Notes under the pieces: model-generated
Told to the model about the DNA's origin: nothing
What the model saw: the letters and a program-made list of their open reading frames with translations, nothing else
Databases searched by the model: none
NCBI GenBank assembly: GCA_026874595.1
Contig: CM049317.1
Coordinates: 22,516,882-22,580,881 of the forward strand
Length of the DNA stretch: 64,000 bases
Origin: Sipunculus nudus
Taxonomy: Eukaryota > Annelida > Sipuncula > Golfingiida > Sipunculidae
Reading direction: 5' to 3'
Shown: positions 35,173-48,389 of the stretch, in pieces
Layout of the letters: every line of letters begins with the position of its first letter
Position numbering within the stretch: the first letter of the stretch is position 1
Program-made: the position numbers and the translations under genes

Positions 35173-38100
35173 TTATATGGTCATAATTTGTTGCAAAAAC
35201 TGATGGCTGAGTGTTCGATAGGTAACCAGAGCATTTCTATGTTGTGCAGAAAGAACTAAACTAGTTTTTTCTGCAGGCATTTCATGACTAATTAGTTTCG
35301 TACCACACGCTCAGAGAGTGTGGCACTGTTAAGATGTTGTAGCCTAATAGTGCTGTGAATATCAGTTGCGGAATAAAGTCACTGGGGTCATGATCAGCTG
35401 TGTGGCGACATCCATCTTTGATGAGGGCCGGCATCTGGTATTTTTACTGGTCCGAATGCTGGAGGCTGCGTATAAGGAAACCCGGGATCAATACTGTACT
35501 GGTCTGTTCGTTGTCGCTTGTTTGGTGTTGTGTTATATATTCCGCAGCAGGAATTTATGTGCGTGTTTACATGCCGTCACAAGTTGATTTCTTTTGTTTA
35601 GAGTTCCGAGTTGGGGTTGACATAAGGAAACATGATAAAATATCTACTTAAAGCCTGGTATACAAGCAAATAATAATGCATTAACATTAGATAAATTAAT
35701 AAGGGAAAGGAAACTACACAGAGTGGTTCAAGTGTATGCATAAGCAATACAATTATAAAAACATAAATGTTCTGAATAATCGCTCAGTATATTTAAAAGG
35801 ATTGCTGGTAATGCCCTACCTTCTAGCTGTCTGCAATCAGATGAAGGTACAAATAAATATGACCCAGACACTGTAATGTCTGTTCAAATAGGTATTTGAG
35901 TTAACTAAATGAACCACATGTTTTAAAACCAAGGCCTGCATGTTTGGATTTACAACATCCATGTCTATCACAAGGGAACATGCTGCACATTCAATCTTTA
36001 GCTTAATCATTACTATTAATCATTGAGTTGTTTGCTACCTTTAAGTCCAATCCACGAAACCAAGCCCCTATATCGTGTAAATTAAATCTCTAACAAGACT
36101 TTATTACGGATAACCAATACCATTCCAAGCCTGTAAAAGAAATTTAATGCGTTGTTGAGAATAAATACAGAGCGTTTAGCAATTTATTTGATACTTTATA
36201 ACACATGAAAAAAGGTAATTTATTTAAATCAATGAAGACACCAATAAAGGTGATTCAGAGGGTAGCGCTCTCAGACACGTGTTTGTCCATAATATCACAA
36301 ACAAACAGGTGCCTTCAGATTATGATGTGCAAAAAAAGCCCCTTTTCTTTTTTTTCATACAATATTCATCTTCTGCCACAGAATGTGATAGATTAAATCT
36401 TTAATAAAAAAGCTTGTGTCACTGAGGTTTAAAAAAGAAACAATATCATTGAACTTTGGTTTTCCTAAGATATCCTTGACATGGAATGTCGTTTTAATCA
36501 GGCTGTAGTTGATTTAATCGCGTTATCTGTGATTGGTCAATTTAACGACTCAATATTAATTTGATTGCTTTCATAAGATTATAAAATGACAAGGGTCATA
36601 ACATATCTACATGCCGTCACACAGGTATTCCACTAATGCTGTAAGCACGATCAGTTATGACATATTCATACATACGGATAAAGGACATCTTACTGGTGCA
36701 TGCTTTCTCGATCCAACTATCGATACAATCATTCATTCACTATTACTAAGTAAATCCGGCCAGTTATGTTTACAAAAAGAACTCTATATAGAATGTTATT
36801 CCTCTTATTTAAAGTCTCTCAATCATACCAGGCAATGGGAAATTATCAAGACCGAAAATATTGAATACGCAAGTTACTCCATATCAGATTTTATACCAGG
36901 ACCAGTATAAATTATTCTTTGTATGACTTAAAATGACCTAAATTAAATAAATATGTTACATATGCAGATGATACCAAAATGTACATTTGGAGAGTGAAAG
37001 CACTTAGAGAAGAATATTACAGGAAGGTGTCAATCTTACGGGTAATTGGTTTGCTGTCAATCGATTGACGATTAATGTAGCTAAACTTAATATAATGTTA
37101 TAAAGGAGTGATATGAGCGTGTATTGCAATAAACTAAACCTATTGGTTGACAGTGTAGTTCTACATCTTCTTTACATAACAATAATATAAGATATAAGTA
37201 TTGCTGCCGACCGATCTCGCAGAGCACATGGATAATCAGTACCATCAATAACGTACTACCTCAAACAACGCCTATTGGTAGGTCAGAATTATTGTTATTT
37301 GTCATAAACTATCATGATTACTCAAGGTGATCTCCAATGAATAATCCTATGCCCGGAATGGAGTACAAAAGATTAATTATTGTTATTGAATACTTGTCAA
37401 TATGATCATTGAATACAAAAATCTCTGGAGAATTAATCATGAAGATTTAAAGTATTCCCCATTAATAAACACTTTATATTCTTAAAATAATACCAATACA
37501 TACTTGGTGAACGAAGAACACTTTCGATGTATCTATATTTAGTTTTATATTTATTACGATTACTCCATCAACTAAGGGGAATACCTGGGACGAGGCACAT
37601 ATGACTGGGCTGTAATCACTTGCACCAACCTAAGTATGACACTCGCCTCTGAACGACAGGATAGCCAGGCTCTGATCAAGATAATGGAACAGTTTAAATT
37701 AGATTCGATGTGGCTGGGAATCCGTTATCAAACGCGCTCAGTATGGAAATGGATTCGCCCAGGCATCAAAAACGGGATAAAAAGTAAGTTTTCAATTTGC
37801 GAGTCCAAGAGAATAACGCAAAATTTAGCTTCACATTGATCAAAGTATTTTTTTTATCTGTTCATGCGTAAGCCTTTAATGTTTTTTTTCCTATATGTTT
37901 ATACTTCAGCCAAAATGTCTGTATTCCGAAACAGAAGCTCGATGCCGTGCGGTGTTCTCAGAGGGAAAAATCTTTATGCAGCAAACTGTTTCATAGAATT
38001 ACCTGCACTTTGTTCTTTCAAAGGTATCTAGTTTATTATCTGAAAAGGCTTACATTTCTAACGGCGAAATAACAGGGCCTTCTAAAGTCCTTTGTACTAT

Positions 38101-41100
38101 CATATTATTTAAATACTATAGAAAAAAGAATGCGTTCGGTTATCTCACTTATATAAAAGAGTAATTTATATCAACAGCTGTATAAGTACGCACATTAGCT
38201 TCATATTGTTCATTTTTATTATTTCAAATGTGCCTCCTTTAAGCAGTTAAAGTGAAAGATGCTCCCTTTTCATGACATTTGAACATATTGATATGTCCTA
38301 ATAACATATCCTAATAACCAGGCGTATTTATAAGGTAAAAATTGAAATAAAAAAATATAAACATTTGTTTACAATTATCTGTTTTTAACTCCTTCATCAC
38401 CTTCACAAAGTTAACGGATTCTGCTCAATTTTCTATAAACCCCTGCTTTTTAATTTGTCATTTAGTATTTAACGTATCAGGTCAGTTCTTTCTGATAACT
38501 TTCTTTAGTTCAGCTGCATCTATCAATAATTCTAACTCTGCGTCTTTTTTTCCATAGGTATCTGCCCAAAATATGCTGACCGGTGTATTTCGGGCCCGAA
38601 GAATATGTCACCTACCTGGCTTGGTACAACATCCGGCAAAAGTAACTGGTTTGGCGCATTTGAGAGATGTAAACAAATGGGTGGTGTTCTGGTTAACACT
38701 GATGTTGCTATAACCTACTGGGCACCTCACACAATTCCGGAAATGGAGGTGTGGATTGCTCTATCAAAGGGTGGCTGGTTCCGGATTGGATCAAAAGGAG
38801 GTCCGTTGGTCAGATTTTCTTAACACACTGGCATATACAGTAACATAAAAACGAATGATATCTTCTTTGGATTACTTTCGAATATGTCTAACATTGCTAA
38901 TGTAAAGTTTATTAACCTCCTCCACACCGGTAACTGCAAAACCGCCACTTTTTACACTGAAAAAAGTATTGTTTTCCCCATGGTTTTGCAACAGCTTTTA
39001 TCCATTACAGAAAATGAATACATTTTAAAAAGTGCATTGCAGTGCCATTACCGTATTTCCTTGATCAGACGTTGGGCCTTAAATAGTCGCCTGCCTTCTT
39101 TAGTCACCGGGGTAAAACAGTGTCCAGAAAAATAAAGCAGGCCTTAATTAGACGCCGGTTTTGTTCAAAGGCCTGGTTTCAGAGTACTTTCAATGTTTGC
39201 CGCCAGATGTCTTATCCCTTCATTATAACTGGTGCATTTACCGGTCAAATTGACCATAGATCGTTGTATGAATTTCGGTTTGTGTTGTATTGATAATATG
39301 TTTCATTCTTCTATAAATCATTCTTCTTTTCTTACATGAATGCCTGTTTCCATGAGGGACGCCAAATATTCCCGATTCATCCTTTATGATTAAAGTCGGT
39401 CACCAATCCTAATAAACGCTACACAAATACGTCAGCAGTGAGAAGCTAACACTATTACTGCTGTCAAGCTAGATAAAAATTGTACCGCCTGATACAAGCA
39501 GTACAACTTAGTACGATGAAAGTAAACCTTACGGACGGTTGAACAGAACTGTTCAAATACGTTTTGGCACATATTTCTTATGTAGCATGAAGACACCAAA
39601 TGATGGTGTCAAGCGGTACAATTTGTAGCTACGGTCAAGCCATATTACGCTCTTTGCTTTCATTTTTGAAGAGCTTTTAATAGCGTCCCCACTGTTACCA
39701 ATACTACGCTTCGAGATTAACTTTAGAGTTATAAATAGCATTTACTCTTGTCCAAAATAATATTTTCGGAAACATTTCCGGCAGTACATGTCCCATACCA
39801 GTATATTCCAGGTCGGAAACGCTTCAATACGCTGTGTCAAGCTGAATCAGTTAAAAGTCGGACGGAAAGTGTCATGAAAACGAATTAGGCAGTGCCGTTA
39901 TACGTACCAGCCCCCCATTTTTCGATGGAACTAATATTACTAGTTGTCCACAGTGCACGGGTAATGGAAGAGCCACCCGTGTTCAGTATAAACCAGGTCA
40001 GAAACGCTTAAATACGCTGTGTGGAGCTGAATCAGTTGAATATTTGACGGGAGGAAAGTGTCATGAAAATTACACTGTGCCGTTATAGGTACCAACGCCC
40101 CGTATTTCGGTGGAACCAATGTTACCTGTTGTACGCGGAGAACAGTTTATAGAAGAGCCACCCGTGTTCAGAGGGAAACAATGTTACCAACAACACGCGG
40201 TTTAAAATAAATGGAACAGCCACATGAATCACCAGGGTAGCTGGTTTCGAGAGGCCCACGCCGACAGTTTCTTGTCGACAACTGCAGTCTCCCGCTGTGA
40301 TTCCCTGCTGATTCTTATTATGATACGTGATTGTGGAGATTGTGCGTGTCCAATATCCCTATGGCATCTAAGGAAATTTCGTAAACATAATCCGTGTACC
40401 GGCGATGTTTCTCAATTGTGTCCCTAATTAGTGACCGGCGGGTTTATTTCTTTGGCATGTTCTATTTTTGTAGCTTGTCTGATGAGCCTGATAATGTATT
40501 TTTTTAATAAACGCCGGTATTAAATAGAAGCTGGCCTTGTTTAGACGCCTAGTCAAAGCAGGGTTTGAAAAAAAATAAACGCCCGGGCGTCTATTCATTA
40601 TTCATTATCATTTTGTTCAAGCTAATCACCATATTTCTTGATATCGATACATTTTACTATTCGTTTATGCTTTTATATGACGCAATGTGACATTATATTA
40701 CTCATGCGTCTGATTTGTGTGTGCAGATCATGTTCAGGTAACGGAAGATTATTGGGGGAAACATACAACTTGGAGTGAGGATCAAGTGTGTACATACTTA
40801 AAAACCCGGAAAAAAGGACCACCTGTATGGAAACCAATAAACTGTCAATCAAATATGCCTGCGGTATGCATTACAGGTAACAATTAAGGTTTAAATGTGT
40901 AGGGAATTAATATAACATGGGTATTGCCGTATTCTATGAGAGCTTTGATTTTTTTTACTCTTTATACCAGGTGGTGAGGTTCAGTTTTTTTTTCATATAC
41001 CTAGATTTAGTTGGGAATTCCTTCACTTGTTTTAATAATTGAAAATCAATAAATCCTTTCCAAATACCTTTCTAAACCCATTAATGGTAAAGACAGAAAA

Positions 41101-42536
41101 ATTTCCGCATTATGCGTAAAGTTGAATCATTACGATTTATAACTAAAACTGTCTCACCATAAGGTCTGAAATAATTATGCTATAACGTTCAGATATGCTA
41201 CATTATTAATAATTGTTCACCTTTCATATTTTCATTAAAACAATCAAAATGTATGTTTTGCAACAAATTGGTGACATAACTCAGCCATTTTTTGTGAAGC
41301 ATGTACTACCAACAATACTCCGATTCCTGTACTTATTGATCTAACTTTCCTCTGTTACTATAATTTAGATCTTCTGAAGTAACATTTTGTTTACGAAATA
41401 CCAGTATTTGTAATCGTAAAATGTACCATGAAGGAATATAATAGACAGCGAATTTTATTACCAAACTCATTCTTTATATTCCTCAGGAATTGGAGCGGTA
41501 TATAATTGTACCTAAAATGACTTCCATGGAAAAAAAGTGATTTGAACATTTCATCAAGTTCTTCTTAATATTCCTAACTGATTTTCTGCTCTCCTTACAA
41601 AAGCATTAAGCGATTGGTAAAAGTGAAAGCAAGGAACGTTTAATTTGTAAAGCCTTTTTTTCAGAATCAAAAGTGACTTCCCCACTGCATCCAACGGACA
41701 TGTTATCTTCGTGCAACACAAGTTACTGTCTTACACGTACGTGGCATAAATGTTTTTCATTTGCATCCAAAGTGTCCGTTCCTGAAACCAAATACATGTA
41801 AAAAATATCACAAAGTTATTTTCATTGACGGTACGTTGCTTTCATCCTCATCTTTTAAATTAACTCACGAAGAGGATTCACTGTTTTATTGTCTGATGGA
41901 AACTGTAATCCATTAAAACCAACACTACAGCACTGGTCGATTATCTAATCGAAATGTCATTGCAGCTGAACATACTACCACATCTTTTACCGGGCTGATG
42001 ATGGGGTTGGCCACTGGGCTTGTCATAATAGTTCTTGCGATACCAGGCGTAATGTACTGGTGTATACACCGGAGAAGACGGTAGGCGAAAGCAATATATT
42101 CTAATAGAAGTAAGCAGGCTCCTTTAAAGTTGCGGCCCGTAATGAAATGACGTTCGGTGTTTACTTGATAAATTAGCCTTCTAATTTACTTTAGATCTTC
42201 TTTTAAAAAATGTTTTATACAAGTAATATAAGTTTATTTCATTTGTTATTACACCGTTTACACATTGCACATTGCTTTTCATTTTATTTTTTTGGTAATA
42301 CTAGGTCCTGTCAAGGTCCACATGCGACGCCAATGGCAACCGCTAGAGGAACCATCGCAAGCAATCTCGAAGGGGACAGGTCAAACCTTGTTCAAGCATC
42401 ATTGATTGCCCGCGGTGTGTGTCAATATACAGGTGCAGGATACTACGTGATCGATTCGGATTACGTAAGGGGGAGAACAGGGCGCCGTGTTATTGGAGAA
42501 ACAAGACTTCCCTCCACCGGAAGGGTAATGCCATGA
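34952..42536 (+). CDS. C-type-lectin-like membrane receptor, copy B (full length)
   Basis: Exons 34,952-35,027, 37,577-37,783, 38,558-38,800, 40,727-40,876, 41,966-42,080 and 42,305-42,536 total 1,023 nt (340 residues plus stop). Every junction has GT/AG and matching phase. Predicted layout: signal peptide about 1-20; lectin-like domain 1 about 28-110 (C41, W71-L-G, W82/W84); domain 2 about 112-225 (W125, C132, W160-I-A-L, W168, W185, C197, W210, C215, C223); transmembrane helix about 235-258; R261-R264 stop-transfer; cytoplasmic tail 265-340 with tyrosines 305, 310, 311 and 317. No EPN/QPD or WND calcium motif is seen, so ligand binding is probably Ca2+-independent. It is likely a type I cell-surface receptor; an immune or adhesion role would be inference from the fold only. 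The start at MYRLIM was chosen for its signal-peptide shape; other start sites are possible. There is no transcript evidence. Confidence 0.76.
35070..35170. repeat. Compound (TA)n(TG)n(TA)n microsatellite (copy B)
   Basis: Paralogue of 19,311-19,420 with different tract lengths. Confidence 0.95.
36611..37100 (+). mobile_element. Degenerate LINE RT fragment in intron 1 (B)
   Basis: Same relic as at 20,809-21,300, with [17 protein letters not shown] and a displaced YADDTKMY box. Its presence in both copies shows insertion before the duplication. Confidence 0.72.
37577..37783 (+). CDS. Gene B exon 2: first lectin-like domain
   Basis: Acceptor CAACTAAG|GG, donor AAAA|GTAAGT. Residues 26-95 include TYDWAVITC, MWLGIRYQ and VWKWIRPG. 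The domain's second half seems short, with the next tryptophan-rich block (SPTWLG) arriving soon after C97 and C104. Domain 1 may therefore be reduced. Confidence 0.74.
38558..38800 (+). CDS. Gene B exon 3: second lectin-like domain, N-terminal half
   Basis: The donor was chosen at GAG|GTCCGT (38,801) because it is the only phase-1 GT that keeps the lectin fold continuous into exon 4 (SKG joined to [11 protein letters not shown]). An alternative phase-1 GT at AAGG|GTGGCT, upstream, would delete the GGWFRIG strand and fits the fold less well. Confidence 0.7.
39046..40610. mobile_element. DNA-transposon-like insertion with AATAGACGCC-type ends (intron 3, B)
   Basis: Paralogue of 23,170-24,730 with the same inverted subterminal words and the same internal tandem of about 185-190 bp. 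No transposase frame is visible. Confidence 0.5.
40727..40876 (+). CDS. Gene B exon 4: second lectin-like domain, C-terminal half
   Basis: Acceptor TGTGTGCAG|AT, donor ACAG|GTAACA, which is stronger than the ACGG|GTAACA of copy A. Contains [14 protein letters not shown] and [14 protein letters not shown], providing the remaining cysteines of the fold. Confidence 0.74.
41966..42080 (+). CDS. Gene B exon 5: transmembrane segment
   Basis: Hydrophobic run [19 protein letters not shown] followed by YWCIHRRR. The membrane-proximal cysteine present in A (TTTCF) is serine in B (TTTSF), so a possible stalk disulfide exists only in A. Confidence 0.74.
42305..42536 (+). CDS. Gene B exon 6: full cytoplasmic tail
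   Basis: Acceptor AATACTAG|GT, stop at 42,534-42,536. The 76-residue tail contains GAGYYVIDSDYVRG. YYVI fits a YxxΦ sorting-type motif and is near, but not identical to, an ITIM (alanine instead of S/I/V/L two residues before the tyrosine). The function is unproven. Confidence 0.72.
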
Positions 42537-42578
42537 AAAACATCAGACTGGATTTGGTTAACTTTGACACAAAGAAGA

Positions 42579-42584
42579 AATAAA
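42579..42584 (+). terminator. AATAAA polyadenylation signal (gene B)
   Basis: A canonical signal 42 bp after the stop codon, paralogous to 26,715-26,720. Confidence 0.55.
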
Positions 42585-42620
42585 GAACCTGTTTTGAATG
42601 GCAGTAATTCTAAATTTTCT

Positions 42621-44130
42621 TGAAGTGAAATTGATATGACTGATATCATCCCACAACCAATGCTTAATATTAATAAGAAGAACAAAGATTAAACAAATAT
42701 AAGATATAAGCAGCTACACCTCTCATACTACGGCAAAGTCTCTTTGTTTGCAAATGTAACGAAAATGTGTTACAATAAAGAAATCCAAAACGGAGGCATT
42801 TAGGACTATCAAAGACTGGCCACTTAATCCTGTATGTGGTGTAAGAATAAACATAAAAAAATCGCATGTCCCCCCGGTTTTATTTTATACAGAAAATATT
42901 TCAGCATAAAACTGCTCATGTCACTAATTCCATAACTTAATATAAAAGTTAATCTGATAGCTTACCATGAATGACTTGGGTTAAATAATGTATGCATAAA
43001 CCATTATTATCTAATGAGTTTCCCAGAAGTCATGTTGTGAAAAAGAAAACTGAAAAAGACATGAGGACCCTTCAAATTAAGTAAAGATATATAATTTTAT
43101 ATTGTCATATGACATTATACGTACACCCTTCATCAATGCGTGACGTCTTTTAACATTAAATCAAAACACAAGGTAATGATTTCCATCTGGCATATACGGC
43201 AACGTTGAACACATTTTCAAACGAAATAAATGCGGGCGTATATTTTTATACACACTGTTCATATGTTACATTTTAACATATGAAAAGAAAGCGAATTGTG
43301 CTGTACTTGTTATTCTGGATCATCGCATTTGAATGTGGTTTACATGATTTCTTCATTCTGGCCCCGTATAATTGTTTAAGCTATCTTTCAGTAAGAAATC
43401 GTATCAAGATTAAAATATCAATACGTTTAGCTGATTTTTTACTTTCATTTTCATAGAGAATTTTAAAGACACTATGTGAATGATGTCACGCTTATATAAC
43501 AAGATTCAAATAATTATGCAGGTGCTATTTACAGTCACACATGTGAGCTGGAGCGAAAGGGATTTGTCGAAGTCGAGATGTTCAGACTCATGTAAAATAA
43601 ATTAGAAGATGATTATATTAATCACCTTCACCGCCGGAATCCGAACAATTTCTTGAAAAAAGAGGAAAAAGCCGTTTAATATTTTTAATGCCTATAATCT
43701 GCTCTTACTTATGAACGTCATTTGTAGGCAACCTTGCTGGATTGACATATCGTTCAATCAAATTTGTGCATATGTGTATCCTAGGTGTTACCGTGGAACA
43801 GAAACACAAGTTTACACCCATTGACACCAAACGTTTCTTCTAAAATAAACCGACCGTGTTGTTAATACCGATTAATATCTCCGGTACCTTGGGGATGTGA
43901 CACCCGCATCCGCATTGGGGCAGGGGAAGCACGACTTTTGGCAGAATCCGGCAACGTCCAACACCGTAATTGTTAACTTCAAACCAACTTGCGCCAGAGA
44001 CGCTAACTACACGACAGCAGGACTGTTTCTTTCGCTCAGCTGTCTTGCGTCCGTCCGGTCGTCCGGCCATTCGGCCGTTAACAGGGCACAAATCGTAACC
44101 GGTAACTCTATAAACTTCTAACTGTACATC
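42621..44130. other. No recognisable feature
   Basis: AT-rich single-copy-looking sequence. Short open frames on both strands (for example 43,840-44,148) resemble nothing I recognise and lack codon or splice support. Confidence 0.5.
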
Positions 44131-44300
44131 CGGGCAGGTCCTAGGCAAATCACCTTCAAAACTTCAAATTAGGTGATGGTGACCTAATTTTTGTGACCCA
44201 AGGGCTGAAAATTTGATTTTGAGCACCCAGACACTAAGACTGGGCACAAAAAGTATCCATAAGGTCTAGCATCTTCTAACGTGATTTAAAGCCTGCTGTC
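44131..44300 (+). repeat. Dispersed repeat (AGGTCCTAGGCAAAT family)
   Basis: Contains CAGGTCCTAGGCAAAT and TTTGATTTTGAGCACC, shared with about 26,760-26,860. It also has an internal inverted pair around AAATTAGGTGATGGTGACCT. Confidence 0.4.
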
Positions 44301-44478
44301 CACTGGCGATTTCCTTCTTTAAGTTATGGGCTCAAACATAATGCGCTTTATGAAAGAACCATAAAAGGCATTTACTCACTTATTATGATAATCTTTTTAG
44401 ATGAGCGATTTTTTTTGGTTTAATCAAAACAATTTTATACTCAAAAATAGTTCTAAATTTTGTATTTTTTAAATTTAT

Positions 44479-44800
44479 GGTGGCCTAATGGATAGGGCGC
44501 TGGACTTGTGACCACAAGGTTGTAGGTTTGCGCTAAGACTCTTTCCCAAAAGTCTTTACCACAAGGGGGCGCTCTCTCGGCCAAGGAGTGAATGATTACT
44601 TGTCAGGTAGGCAAATTTTGAATGAATAACAGTCTAACGCCGGGTATGGCTGCTTTGGTTGTATACTCCTCAGGGGAGTCGAGAAAAGCTACAAGAAAGG
44701 ATACGCCCGCCATACCATGTAGGCAAAGTGTAAAGTCGGAGGATATCAGACTATAAACCCCACCTTTACCCTCTATTGGCAAAAAAAAAAAAAAAAAAAA
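44479..44800 (+). mobile_element. tRNA-derived SINE with poly(A) tail
   Basis: The head GGTGGCCTAATGGATAGGGC resembles a tRNA 5' part with an A-box (TGGCCTAATGG). CAAGGTTGTAGGTTTGCGC is a degenerate B-box. About 230 bp of unrelated body follows, then a pure run of 20 A at 44,781-44,800. Target-site duplications are not clear. Pol III-driven retroposon by structure; family unknown. Confidence 0.72.
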
Positions 44801-47800
44801 TACAATCAGTACCTTAAATTTTTCCCAGCTTAGACCATGTCACGCCTTTATTCGCCACTTTTGATTTAATTTCCACAGCATGAAAAAGGTAAATACTCAA
44901 GCTGTTTAAATCCAAAATTTGAAAATAAAATCTAAAAAAAACAGGCTTGTTAATGATTTTTTTAGCTCTATTGTATTAAATTGCACTGTCCAGTTGAAGG
45001 CAGGCCATTCTGGTCTCTGAAGGTCAGCCATGCCAGGGACCTTATTTGTAAGGGGTCATTGGAGGAGGTCCCCTGCTGTGACAGGTGTACAGTTGTTTTC
45101 ATAGCAATCCCCCAAGCCCCCATCCCATGGGAACTGATAAAAAATATGACTTTTTTTGTCCTGTATTTATTTTTTGTAATTCTCCCCTCCCATAGAGTCC
45201 TTGCGCCGGTTCATTCGGGACATTAGTTTTATTGCAAATGTGTAAAACGTATTAAATTAAAAAAATAGCATTAGAAAATAATATATAGTTAAAACACATT
45301 CTTGCTTCAGGAGAATGGGACATAAAGTGATTAGCTCCACCTACAATATGTTTTGTGTTGTTTGCACTTTGCTAGTTTTTCAGCAGTGATGTTTGTGTAA
45401 CTGGACTATTTTCAAAATGTTTATCATTTGCATTGTTCATGTACATATTACACATGTCTTTCAATAGAAATGGTTTAGCAAAGAAGCATTATACCTGGTG
45501 TATATGCCACTGCACATGTTCGCATTAGGCCTGTGGTCGTGTAATATATTTATTAATTTTGAAAGGATTAATAAGTATATTTCAACTGTATTTATTTAAT
45601 AAAATAAATAATATGTATATATATATATATTTAATATTATATCAATAAATAGATCTAAATAAACAAATGTGTACACTACTGAACTTTTATCAATTCATCA
45701 AAAAGCCAACCAATGACCATGGTAAGAGTACTCCTATCTTATGCATATCTTATGTTCATAAACTGTACACATGCTTCAGTTTAAACTTTAGGAAACACAT
45801 GGCCAGGTCACAAAATATTATTTGCAACAATTTCTTACTAATCAATACAAAGCAATTATATCAACCAACCTTGATCTATATTACCTATATATATATATCA
45901 AGGTCGGATTACCGGGCCTAGTATATGATCTAGTTATGACAGTCTGCAAACAAGGCATAAAAAGTCACAAGATCAAGGCTATGGTTATGTTATTGTGTCT
46001 GTGAGTATCTGTTTGTCTGAATAGATTCATAGTCACATTGTAATGTACTAAGGGCCAGTCTATTGCTACAATTCTCACTGTCTGTATTTCATCATGATTA
46101 TATATTATGTAAGTTGCAGGTGTTTAAGTTAATTGGGACTTTGTGTATTCAAGTTGAGTTGCCAGGTATTTACATAATGATTGTAATTGCGTAGCCTTGA
46201 TTACATGGCAACTCTTTTCAGTCTAATTGCACTTTCATTGCACACCTTTCCTTAATTGCATCTGTGGTGACACGTTAGGGAAACCTCTGATTGGTTTACT
46301 TATGGTGTATGAATCATGCTTGGGGAGATGCGATGTGTTCAGAGGCAGTTTCAAACTGGGGGCCAAGCCCTGGACTAGGGCTTGGCATCCCCTCTCCTGT
46401 ATAGTTAAAATAAAGAATACTTTACATCAACTCAGAGACTTGTAAGTTTGTCACCCATGCATCCTGGACCAGGTTATAATCCCTACAACATGAATATTCT
46501 TTGAGGGCATACTCAGGGAGGTACGTGATGAACTGACGCTTTGGCCTTACAATCTTATCATGAAAAAACACATATTCAGAACCACGACAAGGTAAGGTTT
46601 TATATACAATGAAAATTTAAAATTTAGTTTTCCTTGTGAAATGAGGTAAGCAACGCAGTACAAATAAAATGTGTAAAAAACATATACAAGAAATGTTCAG
46701 ATCCTGATGTGGCAGAACAAGGGACTCAATATTTGCATATTATGTTTAAAACACACCAGGCCGTAGGTAGTTAATAACAAAATTCCTGTTCACGCATAGG
46801 TCCTGTGTTTTGCTATATTTAAGATTACCTGTGTGATCAAGTCAGAAACGCCTACGCTGGAATAAATTTTCAGCTAACAATAAAAACTATGAAACAAATA
46901 CATCAAACCCAAATATAAATTGACTGTCATATATCTGTGCCTTGATTTGCGACGTTATTCTGAGAGCAGCGTTAATTCACATCAATGCAATTGTCATGCC
47001 ATTATGATGACCATAATGATGCATTAATACTTCTAACCATAATAAGAAGTGTTCACTGTGGTGGACCAAATCAATGATAAATAAATTACGGCATTACATA
47101 TTATGTCAGGAACAAGACATTTCACAAATTCCATTCTGCTCATAAAAAAAAATAAATAGTCGGCATGTACTGAAACGCTTGATCCAAATATATCCATTTA
47201 ACCATACGATGGTCACTCTTATTATACTTTCATTTGTATTTATATTTTCAAACAGTGTGCCTTTGTGGTCGAAGTATCTCTTGTTACACACAGGAAAATG
47301 GGCAATGTGAATACATCGTTTCATTACAGACAAGAAACACATCTTAGCAGGAATTCAGGAGAATCGAGACATCTTAAAGGCACAGGAGGATTTTATCTAA
47401 ATGTACAGGAATGACGGTGTCATCTAAGGGGAAGGAAGGCCGGCAGATGTGGGAAAAGAATAACATTTCCTGTGTTTGAATCAAGCAAAATCTGGTAGAG
47501 ACAAACTTTAAACAATAGATATTCATATATTCTGCCCCCCCCCTACCTTCCCGAGTCTGACAGATGGATTTGCTATGAAATGAATCATAACTGGATGCAA
47601 GACATTACAAATCATAATCATAACGCTGCAACTCAGAATCTCAGATGTCACAATCTGGACATTCCAATAGTAATTAGAAGAATACCATTGTTGAAACATG
47701 TTGCTAAAAAATAAATAAATGATCAAATGATAATGATAATGCGATAATGATCCTATTGCTTCATGTATCTACCAAGTAGAAGTGGTGATCTTCTACTTGA

Positions 47801-47980
47801 TGTTCGAGAGGGGTACCTCTCAGCTTTCATACAGGGCCTTGATCTTATATACATACACTGATTCACACGGGTTCCACAACAAACCTTTTTGGCTAAAACA
47901 GATTATTCACACAAAATATAATAAGCATTTATATATATTTATATAGATTTAAAAATATATCTTTAGACAAATTTGAGTGC
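44801..47980. other. No recognisable gene; AT-rich spacer
   Basis: Scattered short open frames, a short (TA)n at about 45,616-45,632, and no domain, splice-consistent exon or defined repeat that I can support. Confidence 0.5.
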
Positions 47981-47983
47981 AGG

Positions 47984-47984
<1 letters not shown>

Positions 47985-48064
<80 letters not shown>
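47985..48064. repeat. Compound (TA)n(GA)n microsatellite
   Basis: TA tract with a minor AATA interruption, running into a GA tract. Confidence 0.93.
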
Positions 48065-48065
<1 letters not shown>

Positions 48066-48389
48066 CAGCAACTTTATAAATACTTTTGTAATACAATCAT
48101 ATAACCTGGCAGGTTTAAATATCCACATATTCACCAAAATGACCAGTAAGAGAAGTTTATATGTAAACTTATGTACAGTTTAGTTTTTTTCTTTGGAGTG
48201 AAGAAAACCTCTGAACAGAATGAAAAGGGCAATTTATATACTTTCATATCTAAGGGGGGTCACTCGATGTGACAGAAAATGTAGGTCGCAAACAAATGAA
48301 AATACTCTTTTGGGAGAAAAGAAAAACAGCTGCTTAAAGGCTTTGCTATATACCTTTTGCGCCCTCACCAAAGGTTCATATGCTTAGTA

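Larger units (their letters stand above)
29134..42620 (+). repeat. Segmental duplication, copy B
   Basis: Direct-orientation partner of 1-26,752. It contains the uninterrupted LINE, the Tigger relic, and the complete version of the lectin-like gene. The left edge is placed where alignment to position 1 begins, so the duplication could extend further left. The right edge lies about 35 bases beyond the AATAAA of the gene. Confidence 0.93.

Noticed and set aside
42210-42304. Upstream extension of the exon 6 open frame as a separate start of a small gene
   Set aside because: The sequence before 42,305 is a pyrimidine-rich intron end with a clear AG acceptor, and copy A does not conserve the extension frame.
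44479-44550. Functional tRNA gene
   Set aside because: The A-box is good but the B-box and stems are degraded, and the sequence continues into a body with a poly(A) tail, as in a SINE.
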